64,000 nt of DNA from Lichenicola sp964247735 (GTDB taxonomy: Bacteria; Pseudomonadota; Alphaproteobacteria; Acetobacterales; Acetobacteraceae). Each line of letters opens with the position of its first letter. Positions within the stretch are counted from its first letter, which is position 1. A program made the translations under genes and the position numbers. Below the pieces are notes generated by a model. That model saw only the letters and a program-made list of their open reading frames with translations. It was not told the origin of the DNA and ran no database searches. The DNA is taken from assembly GCA_964247735.1 (NCBI GenBank), contig CAXTVS010000012.1, forward strand, positions 8,146-72,145, written 5' to 3'. Below, one piece after another: positions 53,169 through 64,000 of this stretch.

Positions 53169-55064
53169 CTAGTCGTCATCCCCGGCCTGCTCACCCCGCT
53201 CGACGGCGGCCAGGGCAGACCTCAACAAGATCAACTGCTTCTGAGCTGCCAGATCCCACCGCTCCGTTAAAACCCGCTGGGCTGCCGCGACCTGGTCGCG
53301 CAGGCCGGCGGCGTTCACAAGACCGAAGAACTGCCACCAGGCCTCCTCGGCATCGGCGGGCATCGCCGTCTCGGAAGCAGCGGCCGCGACCGGCAGGGGG
53401 CTCGGCGCCAGGATGACGTCGACCTGGGACGACAATCCGGCCGAGTGCAGGTGGGCTATGAGACCTGCCGAGTCAAGTGCGGGTGATGCCGGCACCTCGC
53501 CCCCGGGCGCCCGGCCGAAGGCGTCGATCGTGCCGCACGGCGTGCCGGCCCAGTCCAGCAGCGCCGCGCGCACCTGCGCCAGTTCGGCGGGCAGCTCCAG
53601 GTGGCAGAACGCCTGCTCGACGTCGTGCAGCAGGTCGGGGTGGTGGAGCAGGATCGCCAGCAGCATGCGCATGCGCTCCAGGCGCACCCCGTCGGCTTCC
53701 GGCACCGGACGGGCCGCCGGCATCGCGGTGATCCGCGGCGGCTGCCCCGCCTGGCCCGGGCGTGCGCCTCCACCGCGCCGCGCGAAGGTCTCGAAGAAGC
53801 GCTGCTGCAGGGTGCGCCGATACTCCGCCGCCAGCCCCTTGTGGCCGATGGTGGCCGCCGCCGCTGTCAGCCGGGCGTGCAGGGCCGCCCGCTGCTCCGG
53901 TCCCGGATCGCGCACCCCTTCGCTCAGCAGCTGGAACAACACGTCGGCCAGCGGCGCCGGATCCCTGAGCGCCGCCGCCATGCCGGACACGCCGCGGCTG
54001 CGCAGCAGGCTGTCCGGGTCCTCGTTCTCCGGCAGCCGGACGAAGCGCAGCGTGCGCTCCGGGTCCAGCAGCGGCAGCGCGGTCTCCGCGGCACGGATCG
54101 CGGCACGCCGGCCGGCGCCGTCACCGTCGAAGCAAAGCACCGGCGCCGGGTGCACGCGCCACAGCGACTCAAGCTGCTCGGTGGTGAGCGCGGTGCCGAG
54201 AGGCGCCACCGCGCCGCCGAATCCTGCCTGGTGCAGCGCGATCACGTCCATGTAGCCTTCGACCACCACCAGCTCGCGCAGCGGCGACGCCTCCGATCCC
54301 GGCCTGGCCGTGCGCAGCGCCGTGGCCGCGCGGTGAAGCCCGTACAAGGTGCGCCGCTTCACGAACAAGGGGGTTTCCGGCCCGTTCAGATATTTCGGCT
54401 GCCCGTCGCCCAGGATCCGTCCGCCGAAGCTGACCAGGCTCCCGCGCCGGTCGCGGATCGGGAACGTCACCCGGTTGAAGAACAGTTCGCCTTTGGGGGC
54501 GCCCTGCTCGTCCAGGCGCATCAGCCCGGCCTCCGCGACCAGCTCGACCGGGAAGCCCTGTTCCTTCAGCTCGGCCAGCAGGGAGCCGCGGCCGTCGCCG
54601 GACCAGCCCAGCCCCTGCTCGGCGATCGTGTCGTCGCTCAGGGCACGGCCGCGCAGGTAGGCCAGGCCCTCGCGCCCCTGCCCGCCCTGCAGCCGGCGCA
54701 CGAAGCCCGCCTGCGCCGCTTCGAGCACGTCGACCAGCGTGCGCGCCCGCTCCGCGCGGCCGCGGTCGGCCGGCGCCTGCTTCGGCACTTCCAGCCCGGC
54801 TTCGCCCGCCAGGCCCTCCACCGCCTCCAGGAACGACCGGCCTTCCGACTGCATGACGAACGAGATCGCATCGCCGTGCGCGCCGCAGCCGAAGCAGTGG
54901 AAGTGGTCGTCGTACACGTAGAAGGACGGCGTCCTCTCGCCGTGGAACGGGCAGCATCCCTTGAACTGCCGTCCCGACCGGGCAAGCTTGGTTTTCCGTC
55001 CCACCACCGCGGCGATCGGCGTGCGCGCGCGCAGCTCGTCCAGGAAGGCGGGGTCGAAGGCCAT
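53169..55064 (-). CDS. dnaG: DNA primase DnaG
   Basis: Synthesises RNA primers at the replication fork. The 631 residues show the CHC2 zinc-binding domain (CCPFHGERTPSFYVYDDHFH, then CFGCGAHGDA). The TOPRIM catalytic core contains LVVVEGYMDVIALHQAG and CFDGDGAGRRAAIRA with metal-binding acids. A C-terminal helicase-binding region of low conservation follows. ATG at 55064 (MAFDPAFLDELRARTPI) matches the family start; an ATG at 55100 is less likely. The rpoD gene follows 72 bases downstream. It is divergent from the large hypothetical gene at 55187. Confidence 0.97.
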   Translation of the reverse strand: MAFDPAFLDELRARTPIAAVVGRKTKLARSGRQFKGCCPFHGERTPSFYVYDDHFHCFGCGAHGDAISFVMQSEGRSFLEAVEGLAGEAGLEVPKQAPADRGRAERARTLVDVLEAAQAGFVRRLQGGQGREGLAYLRGRALSDDTIAEQGLGWSGDGRGSLLAELKEQGFPVELVAEAGLMRLDEQGAPKGELFFNRVTFPIRDRRGSLVSFGGRILGDGQPKYLNGPETPLFVKRRTLYGLHRAATALRTARPGSEASPLRELVVVEGYMDVIALHQAGFGGAVAPLGTALTTEQLESLWRVHPAPVLCFDGDGAGRRAAIRAAETALPLLDPERTLRFVRLPENEDPDSLLRSRGVSGMAAALRDPAPLADVLFQLLSEGVRDPGPEQRAALHARLTAAAATIGHKGLAAEYRRTLQQRFFETFARRGGGARPGQAGQPPRITAMPAARPVPEADGVRLERMRMLLAILLHHPDLLHDVEQAFCHLELPAELAQVRAALLDWAGTPCGTIDAFGRAPGGEVPASPALDSAGLIAHLHSAGLSSQVDVILAPSPLPVAAAASETAMPADAEEAWWQFFGLVNAAGLRDQVAAAQRVLTERWDLAAQKQLILLRSALAAVERGEQAGDDD

Positions 55065-55186
55065 CCCCCGGTTGTAGGTGGGCGTCCCGGACAAATCCAT
55101 TGCGGCGACCGGTGGTGGCGGGTTGACGTCGGACGATGCCTTGACGAGACGATGGAGCGGTCTCGGGCCGATGCCGGAGGAGATGG

Positions 55187-56977
55187 ATGCGACCGCTGCT
55201 GCCGAGATGGTTCACGTCGCGCAGCCCGGTCGGCGGCGGGCACGACACCGGCAACGATGCCGCCGCGGCCGAGCCGCCGGTGATCGACCTGTTCGCGAGG
55301 CCGCACTCCCCGGTCGCCCCGGACGGAAGCGGAGGCGACGCGTCGCGGGAGGCCGAGGGCAAGGCAGCAGGGGGGAGCTTCGTGGTGGTGCAGGCCGTCC
55401 CGGCGCGCCGCCTGGTGGTGCCGGAACCGCTGCGCCTGATCGACGGCCGTCTGCATCTGCATCTCGGCGACGGGCTCGTCTGCCCGCTGCGCCACGGCGA
55501 TCCGTCCGGGCTGCTGCCGGGATGGAGTGCCGCCACGCTTTATGTCGGATGCGACCGGCTGCTCTGGTTGTCTCTGGTCCATCTCGACGGACACGCCACC
55601 GACTGGTTCCTGACCGAGGCCGGTAGCCACATCGCCGACACGGTTGACAAGCTGCCGGCTCCGGTGCGGGACCGGCTGGTCCGGCATGTGCAGGACCTGC
55701 TGGCGATCCAGCCGGGCCCCGACCGCGACCGGGCGATGGACGCCTATGGCCGCATGCACCCACGCACGCGGCGGGCGATCGAGTTGTGGATCCCGGGCGG
55801 GAATGGCGGCGGCGCGATGGCGGACGGGGCCGGCGGCGCGCCGGTTGCGACGCTGCCGCCGCAGGCAGGGCTCCTGGTTTCCGGCAGCCGGCTGGAACCG
55901 GACGACCTGCTGCGGCCGGGCGTCCTGGCCGGCACCTGGCGACGGGAGGACGGTCATCCGGTGCTGCTGGCGGGACATCGCGTGACGGTCGCGCTGCCGC
56001 TGTCCGGCAGGCCGGCCCATGCGCGGCTGAGCCTCGAGGTGAAGGGGCTGCCGGTGCCGCGACGGCTGACCGTGTCCATCAACGGCTGGACCGTCGGCGG
56101 ATGCCTGATCGGGCCGCAGCACCGGCACGGCACGCGGCTCGACTACTGGATCCCGGCCGAGGCGCTGGAAGCGGGCACGATCACGGTCGCGCTGGACACC
56201 GCGCCGGAATCCGTCGTGCCTGCGGCGGCGCTGGTGCTGGAGCGTGTCGCGTTCGACCTTGGCGCCCTGCTGCCGGCGGGCGTGCCGGACGCGGTGCCGG
56301 CCGATGACGGCGCCCTGATGGCGGCGTTCGGAAGCCTGGGCGAGGACTGCGAGTTCGGGTTCGTGCAGCGGCATTTCGGCATCGAGCCGCTGGGGCTGTT
56401 CCGCTTCGCCGGCGCCGGAACCATGCGCAACCTGCTGCGCCTGCTCGATGGCGGCCTCGACCGACTGGGGGAGCCGGGCTCGCTGTCGGCGAAGCTGGTG
56501 GACGCCAGGCTGTACCGTCCGCCGGAACCGCCGCTGGTCGTGCCCGAGTTCCTCATGACCGACAAGCGCCTGGGCTTCTTCTTCCACACCTTCCGCGGAC
56601 CGGAACAGGAGCCGGAGGCCGACGCGATCGCGGCCAACGAGCGGAAGCTGCGCTACCTGAAGCGCAAGTTCGTGGAGGACCTGGAGGACGGCGAGAAGAT
56701 CTGGGTGCTGAAGGACGGCAGCCGCGGCGACACCAACGAGGCGTTCGCGTTTCTGGCGGCACTGCAGCGCACGGGGCCGAACAAGCTGTTCTGGGTCACG
56801 CGCGTGGTGGAAGGCCGGCCGTCGGGATCGGTGGAATGGATCGCCCCCGACCTGCTGCGCGGCTATTCCGGTGGCTCGCACCACGACGCGCAGGTGTTCG
56901 ACCCCGCGATCTGGCTCCGGCTGTGCCGCAACGCGTATCGCGCCTTTGCCGAACGGGATGCCGTGCGGAGCGCCTGA
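55187..56977 (+). CDS. Large conserved hypothetical protein
   Basis: A 596-residue soluble protein without signal peptide or clear membrane helix. The N-terminal 60 residues are low complexity. A middle part (about 270-360) looks like a carbohydrate-binding-type beta-sandwich (LSLEVKGLPVPRRLTVSING). The C-terminal part starts with FGSLGEDCEFGFVQRHFGIE at about residue 380. LFRFAGAGTMRNLLRLLDGG and GEKIWVLKDGSRGDTNEAFA follow. This C-terminal sequence type recurs beside glycosyltransferases in alphaproteobacteria as I recall, but no reaction is known to me. It is divergent from dnaG and convergent with yqeY. Confidence 0.8.
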   Translation: MRPLLPRWFTSRSPVGGGHDTGNDAAAAEPPVIDLFARPHSPVAPDGSGGDASREAEGKAAGGSFVVVQAVPARRLVVPEPLRLIDGRLHLHLGDGLVCPLRHGDPSGLLPGWSAATLYVGCDRLLWLSLVHLDGHATDWFLTEAGSHIADTVDKLPAPVRDRLVRHVQDLLAIQPGPDRDRAMDAYGRMHPRTRRAIELWIPGGNGGGAMADGAGGAPVATLPPQAGLLVSGSRLEPDDLLRPGVLAGTWRREDGHPVLLAGHRVTVALPLSGRPAHARLSLEVKGLPVPRRLTVSINGWTVGGCLIGPQHRHGTRLDYWIPAEALEAGTITVALDTAPESVVPAAALVLERVAFDLGALLPAGVPDAVPADDGALMAAFGSLGEDCEFGFVQRHFGIEPLGLFRFAGAGTMRNLLRLLDGGLDRLGEPGSLSAKLVDARLYRPPEPPLVVPEFLMTDKRLGFFFHTFRGPEQEPEADAIAANERKLRYLKRKFVEDLEDGEKIWVLKDGSRGDTNEAFAFLAALQRTGPNKLFWVTRVVEGRPSGSVEWIAPDLLRGYSGGSHHDAQVFDPAIWLRLCRNAYRAFAERDAVRSA

Positions 56978-57019
56978 GCCGCTTCGGCCGCGGTCGCGCC
57001 GGCGGGCTTGGCCGCGCTC

Positions 57020-57475
57020 CTACCCGAGCCTTGCCTTCACCAGCGCATTGGCCCGGCCGAGGTCGAGCGTGGCGCCGTGCCGGGCTTTCAGCGCCGCCAT
57101 CACCCGGCCCATGTCCTTCATCGACCCTGCCCCGGTTTCCTGCACCGCGTCCGCCACCGCCATGGCCAGCGCCGCGTCGTCCATGGGTGCCGGCAGGAAC
57201 TCCTCGATCACCACGATCTCGGCATCCTCCTTGGCCGCCAGCTCGCCACGGCCGCCCTGGAGGTAGAGCACGGAGGATTCGGCGCGCGACTTCACCATGT
57301 TGCGCAGCATCGCGACGATCTCGTCGTCGCCGATCTGCTCCACCCCTTTCGGGCGGGCGGCGATGTCGAGATCCTTGAGCCGGGCCAGCACCATGCGCAG
57401 GGTCGAGACCCGGGCGCTGTCGCCGGCCTTCATCGCCGTCTTGAGGCCGTCGGTGAAACGGGTGCGCAGAGTCAT
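57020..57475 (-). CDS. GatB/YqeY domain protein
   Basis: A 151-residue YqeY-like protein, similar to the tail domain of the GatB amidotransferase subunit. It contains LRTRFTDGLKTAMKAGDSAR, then STLRMVLARLKD, VIEEFLPAPMDDAALA and GAGSMKDMGRVMAALKARHG. Free-standing YqeY proteins may bind tRNA, but their function is not settled. ATG at 57475. It is divergent from carA, with 126 bases between them, a common neighbourhood in related bacteria. Confidence 0.93.
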   Translation of the reverse strand: MTLRTRFTDGLKTAMKAGDSARVSTLRMVLARLKDLDIAARPKGVEQIGDDEIVAMLRNMVKSRAESSVLYLQGGRGELAAKEDAEIVVIEEFLPAPMDDAALAMAVADAVQETGAGSMKDMGRVMAALKARHGATLDLGRANALVKARLG

Positions 57476-57534
57476 GGCATCGACCTCCTGATCCGCCGCG
57501 CGGCGCTGGAAGAGACTTCCGGACGCTGAACCAT

Positions 57535-57551
57535 TGGGAAACTTCTTCCCA
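57535..57551. promoter_or_regulatory. Dyad TGGGAA-N5-TTCCCA in front of carA
   Basis: A perfect six-base inverted repeat with five bases between the arms, centred about 60 bases upstream of the carA ATG, in the gap shared with yqeY. It is a candidate operator; the helix-turn-helix domain at the start of CarA is an obvious candidate reader, but this is untested. Confidence 0.5.
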
Positions 57552-57572
57552 GGCAGCGGCGAACTTGCTAAT

Positions 57573-57587
57573 GCCTCGTGGCGAGGC
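57573..57587 (+). promoter_or_regulatory. Small hairpin next to the carA ribosome-binding site
   Basis: GCCTCG (57573-57578) pairs with CGAGGC (57582-57587) around three bases, directly before the Shine-Dalgarno TGGAGG (57588-57593) of carA. It could modulate ribosome access, or be chance in a GC-rich genome. Confidence 0.3.
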
Positions 57588-57601
57588 TGGAGGCTCTTAT
57601 C

Positions 57602-59005
57602 ATGGCGCTGTCTGTGGAGGCGATCCTGGAACGGCTGGGTGGCCCGGCGCAGGCGGCGCTGCTGACCGGGGTCGGCACCGAGGCGATCCGCAAGTGGCGG
57701 CAGGCCGGCGCAGTGCCGCCCAAGCACTGGAGCGCGATTCTCCGCGTCACCGGCCTCGGCGTGCACGACCTGTCCGATGTTCCGGCGGGCGTCGAGCGCG
57801 ACCCGGTCGCTCCGGACCCCGCTCCGGACGCCCCGCCTGACGGCGCCACCGCGGTGCTGGTGCTGGCGGACGGCAGCGTGCTGTGGGGCCGGGGCTTCGG
57901 CGCCCATACCGAGGCGGCCCGGTCGGTGGGCGAGATCTGCTTCTCCACCGGGATGACCGGCTACCAGGAAACGCTGACCGATCCCTCCTTCGCCGGGCAG
58001 ATCATCACCTTCACCTTTCCCCACATCGGCAACGTCGGCATCACCGCGGAGGACGACGAGGCGGTCAACGTTTCGGCGTGCGGCTTGGTGGTGCGGGAGG
58101 ACCTGACCGAGCCGTCGAACTGGCGCTCCACCCAGACCCTGGATGGATGGCTCAGGGCCCGCTCCATCCCCGGCATCAGCGGCGTGGACACGCGCGCCCT
58201 CACCCGGCGCATCCGCGACCGGGGGCCGCAGACCGCGGTGCTGTGTCATCCGGCCGGCGGGCTGTTCGACCTGGCAGCGCTCCGCCAGGCAGCCGCGGCC
58301 TGGCCCGGGCTGGAGGGCATGGACCTGGCGCGGCTGGTGTCCTGCACCCAGAGCTACGCGTGGGACGAGGGCACCTGGACCGGCAGCGCCGAGGCGCCGC
58401 GCCGGCCGGACGCGTCCGCAAGGCACGTGGTCGCGGTGGACTACGGCGCCAAGCGGAACATCCTGCGCGGTCTGGTGCAGGCAGGCTGCCGGGTGACGGT
58501 GGTGCCGGCCGACGCCACCGCCGAGGACATCCTGCGGCACTTGCCGGACGGGGTGTTCCTGTCCAACGGTCCCGGCGACCCGGCGGCGACGGCGGACTAT
58601 GCGGTGCCGGCGATCCGGGGCGTGCTCGATGCCGGCATTCCGGTGTTCGGCATCTGCCTCGGGCACCAGCTGCTGGCGCTGGCGCTGGGCGGGAAGACCT
58701 TCAAGCTCGACCGCGGGCATCGCGGGGCCAACCAGCCGGTCAAGGACCTGGCTACCGGCCGGGTGGAGATCACCAGCCAGAACCACGGCTTCGCGGTGGA
58801 CGATGCGAGCCTGCCTGCGGACGTGCGGGTGACCCATGTCAGCCTGTTCGACGGCTCCAACGAGGGCATCGCCAGCACGCGGCTTCCCGCCTTCTCGGTG
58901 CAGTACCATCCGGAGGCGAGCCCGGGTCCCTCGGACAGCTTCCACCTGTTCGAACGCTTCGTGGACATGATGAGAGATGGTTCAAGGAAGGTTACGGAGA
59001 TATAG
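57602..59005 (+). CDS. carA: Carbamoyl-phosphate synthase small chain CarA with N-terminal helix-turn-helix domain
   Basis: Glutaminase subunit supplying ammonia to CarB for arginine and pyrimidine synthesis. From about residue 82 the protein is a normal CarA: VLVLADGSVLWGRGFGA, STGMTGYQETLTDPSFAGQI, VVAVDYGAKRNILRGL, the amidotransferase nucleophile in GICLGHQLLALALGG and the late histidine in QYHPEASPGP. Residues 1-80 are extra: a helix-turn-helix-like unit (LGGPAQAALLTGVGTEAIRK, then WRQAGAVPPKHWSAILRVTG) resembling Cro/YdaS-type repressors, joined by an Asp/Pro linker. ATG at 57602 follows TGGAGG, so the extension is translated. Total 467 residues against about 380-400 usual. Confidence 0.95.
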   Translation: MALSVEAILERLGGPAQAALLTGVGTEAIRKWRQAGAVPPKHWSAILRVTGLGVHDLSDVPAGVERDPVAPDPAPDAPPDGATAVLVLADGSVLWGRGFGAHTEAARSVGEICFSTGMTGYQETLTDPSFAGQIITFTFPHIGNVGITAEDDEAVNVSACGLVVREDLTEPSNWRSTQTLDGWLRARSIPGISGVDTRALTRRIRDRGPQTAVLCHPAGGLFDLAALRQAAAAWPGLEGMDLARLVSCTQSYAWDEGTWTGSAEAPRRPDASARHVVAVDYGAKRNILRGLVQAGCRVTVVPADATAEDILRHLPDGVFLSNGPGDPAATADYAVPAIRGVLDAGIPVFGICLGHQLLALALGGKTFKLDRGHRGANQPVKDLATGRVEITSQNHGFAVDDASLPADVRVTHVSLFDGSNEGIASTRLPAFSVQYHPEASPGPSDSFHLFERFVDMMRDGSRKVTEI

Positions 59006-59038
59006 CCTTACTGACCTATAAACCACTAATCTTCCGAT

Positions 59039-60226
59039 ATGGATCCCGTACGCAACCCGTTCGTCCCGGGTGCCGGCGCCTCGCCGCCGGAACTCGCCGG
59101 CCGCAGCCCGCTGCTCGACCAGGTGCAGGTGGTGTTCCAACGCGCACTGTCCGGCCGGGTGGCGAAGAGCTTCATCGCCGTCGGCCTGCGTGGCGTAGGC
59201 AAGACGGTGGTGCTGGCGCGGGCCGCCCAGCTGGCGCGCGAGGCCGGGTTCCGGGTCTGCCTGATCGAGGCGCACGAGCGCAAGCCGCTCGCCCTGCTGC
59301 TGGTGCCGCACCTGCGACGGCTGCTGCTGGAGCTGGACCGGCTCGGCGCGCTCAGCGAGCAGGTCAAGCGCGCGCTGCGTGTGCTCAAGAGCTTCGTTTC
59401 AGGTCTCAGGCTGCGCGCCGGCGAGGCGGAGCTGGAGCTCGACGTCGAGCCCGAACACGGTTCGGCCGACAGCGGCGACCTTGACGCCGACCTCCCGGAG
59501 CTGATGGCGGCCCTGGGCCGCGCCGCCGCCTCGCGCCGGACGGCGGTCGCCATCATCCTGGACGAGATCCAGTACCTCGACGAACGCGATCTCGGCGCTC
59601 TGATCATGAGCCTGCACCGGGTGATGCAGGAAGGCCTGCCTGTGGTGCTGCTGGCAGCCGGGCTGCCCCAGGTGGTGGGCCTGAGCGGACGCTCGAAGTC
59701 CTACGCCGAGCGGCTGTTCGACTTTCCGGCTCTCGGGTCGCTGTCCCCCGACGATGCGCGCCTGGCGCTGGCCGGGCCGGCGCGGGAGGAGGGTGGCTCG
59801 TTCGACGACGACGCGCTGGACCAGATCGTCGCCATCACCGAGGGCTATCCCTACTTCCTGCAGGAATGGGGCTATCAGGCCTGGAACGTGGCCGAGGGGC
59901 CGCAGATCTCGGTCGCTGACGTCGAGATGGCGACCAGCCGCGCCATCGCGGCGCTGGATTCCGGCTTCTTCCGCGTCCGCTACGACCGCCTGACCCCACG
60001 CGAGAAGGTGTATTGCCATGCCATGGCAGCGCTCGGCCCGGGCGCGCACCGCTCCGGCGACGTGGCACAGGCGATGGGCACGCGGGTGCAATCGGTGGCC
60101 CCGTTGCGCGACGGGCTGATCCGCAAGGGCATGATCTACAGTCCGGCGCATGGCGAGACCGACTTCACCGTGCCGCTGTTCGACCAGTTCCTGCATCGCC
60201 TGATGCGGGTCTCGCCCTCCTCCTGA
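59039..60226 (+). CDS. AAA/STAND-type ATPase between carA and carB
   Basis: A 395-residue P-loop protein. It has the Walker A motif VGLRGVGKTVV at about residue 48 and a Walker B of AVAIILDEIQYLDE at about 170. A sensor-like AAGLPQVVGL and a C-terminal part with a winged-helix look (SGDVAQAMGTRVQSVAPLRD) follow. Orphan ATPases opening NPFVPGAG...PPELAGR are widespread in bacteria; their role is not established. It lies 33 bases after carA and 14 before carB. No Shine-Dalgarno is seen at ATG 59039, but TATAAA lies at 59017-59022, so a near-leaderless own transcript is possible. Confidence 0.88.
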   Translation: MDPVRNPFVPGAGASPPELAGRSPLLDQVQVVFQRALSGRVAKSFIAVGLRGVGKTVVLARAAQLAREAGFRVCLIEAHERKPLALLLVPHLRRLLLELDRLGALSEQVKRALRVLKSFVSGLRLRAGEAELELDVEPEHGSADSGDLDADLPELMAALGRAAASRRTAVAIILDEIQYLDERDLGALIMSLHRVMQEGLPVVLLAAGLPQVVGLSGRSKSYAERLFDFPALGSLSPDDARLALAGPAREEGGSFDDDALDQIVAITEGYPYFLQEWGYQAWNVAEGPQISVADVEMATSRAIAALDSGFFRVRYDRLTPREKVYCHAMAALGPGAHRSGDVAQAMGTRVQSVAPLRDGLIRKGMIYSPAHGETDFTVPLFDQFLHRLMRVSPSS

Positions 60227-60240
60227 AGGTCGCCCAAGCC

Positions 60241-63495
<3,255 letters not shown>

Positions 63496-63597
63496 GCGGA
63501 CCCGAGACGCCACTCTCCGGAAGGCGCAGCGCCGGGTTCGCCGCCCGCAGCCGCCCGCACCGTTCCACGACACGATCATCAGTTGAGGACGCCTTCG

Positions 63598-64000
63598 TTG
63601 CAGAAATTCCCGATGACCGGCCGCGGCCTGCAGCGGCTGGAGGAAGAACTCCGCAAGCTCAAGAGCGAGGAGCGGCCGGCCGTGATCCGGGCGATCGCGG
63701 AGGCACGCAGCCATGGCGACCTGTCGGAGAACGCGGAGTACGACGCGGCGCGCGATCGGCAGTCCTTCATAGAGGGCCGGATCGGCGAGCTCGAGGAGAT
63801 CGTTTCGATGGTCGAGGTGATCGAGCCGCACACGCTGTCGGGCGATCACGTCAAGTTCGGCGCGCAGGTGAAGCTGGTCGACGAGGAAACCGACAAGGAG
63901 GTGTCGTACCAGATCGTCGGCGTCTACGAGGCCGACATCAAGTCCGGCCTGCTGTCGGTGTCGGCGCCGCTGGCGAAGTCGCTGATCGGCAAGAAGAAGG
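63598..64000 (+). CDS. greA: Transcription elongation factor GreA, 5' part
   Basis: Rescues backtracked RNA polymerase by stimulating transcript cleavage. The frame is open to the end of the window (134 residues). The N-terminal coiled coil includes FPMTGRGLQRLEEELRKLKS and SHGDLSENAEYDAARDRQSF, the GreA signature with the acidic tip. The C-terminal FKBP-like domain begins near residue 80 (VKFGAQVKLVDEETDKEVSY). TTG at 63598 with GAGG about ten bases upstream is preferred to the ATG at 63613, since family members start MxKxPMT. The stop lies outside the window. Confidence 0.96.
   Translation, partial: MQKFPMTGRGLQRLEEELRKLKSEERPAVIRAIAEARSHGDLSENAEYDAARDRQSFIEGRIGELEEIVSMVEVIEPHTLSGDHVKFGAQVKLVDEETDKEVSYQIVGVYEADIKSGLLSVSAPLAKSLIGKKK

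Overview
The window is one contiguous stretch of very GC-rich bacterial chromosome, densely packed with short intergenic gaps and many 4-base ATGA/GTGA overlaps. An aerobic cobalamin pathway, the lptF-lptG-lptD-surA-rsmA order, the dnaG-rpoD pair and a yqeY/carA/carB/greA neighbourhood point to an alphaproteobacterium. The gene style suggests Rhodospirillales, probably Acetobacteraceae. That placement is an inference from gene content only.

Layout. 1-13.7 kb is a cobalamin block: the 3' part of cobN, then cobG-H-I-J, cobL-E-M and cobB-T-S on the plus strand. cobK and cbiD sit singly on the minus strand between these runs, and a cobC-like phosphatase lies just beyond, behind pepA. 13.7-19.3 kb holds pepA, a cysQ-like phosphatase, a Sua5-type tRNA modification gene, a small membrane protein and a flavin dehydrogenase. 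19.4-26.7 kb has two TetR repressors, one beside a flavin monooxygenase and one divergent from an RND efflux adaptor/pump pair. MOSC and phospholipase D genes follow. 28.9-35.8 kb is the outer-membrane assembly run lptF-G-D-surA and rsmA.

35.8-41.9 kb is an accessory region: a decayed IS5-type transposase, an orphan lipoprotein, an IS66-type element with an internal duplication in tnpC, and a two-gene unit encoding a large lysozyme-domain protein and a small secreted protein. 41.9-44.7 kb returns to core genes (cfa, rplI-rpsR-rpsF). 44.9-51.1 kb has a PaiB-like gene, a four-gene sugar/glycan-type cluster whose last gene is frameshifted, a TonB-like gene and an acetyltransferase. 51.1-64 kb holds rpoD, dnaG, a large unrecognised protein, yqeY, and then carA, an orphan ATPase gene, carB and the start of greA.

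The points most worth a second look are a carA with an N-terminal helix-turn-helix domain and a dyad in front of it; an AAA-type ATPase gene between carA and carB; the lysozyme/secreted-protein pair, which looks like a toxin-immunity or hydrolase-inhibitor pair; a ladder of three tandem start codons made by a 14-base repeat; a cobC-like gene that seems to start at ATC; and CbiD in an otherwise aerobic corrin pathway. No tRNA or rRNA gene, CRISPR array or B12 riboswitch was recognised.
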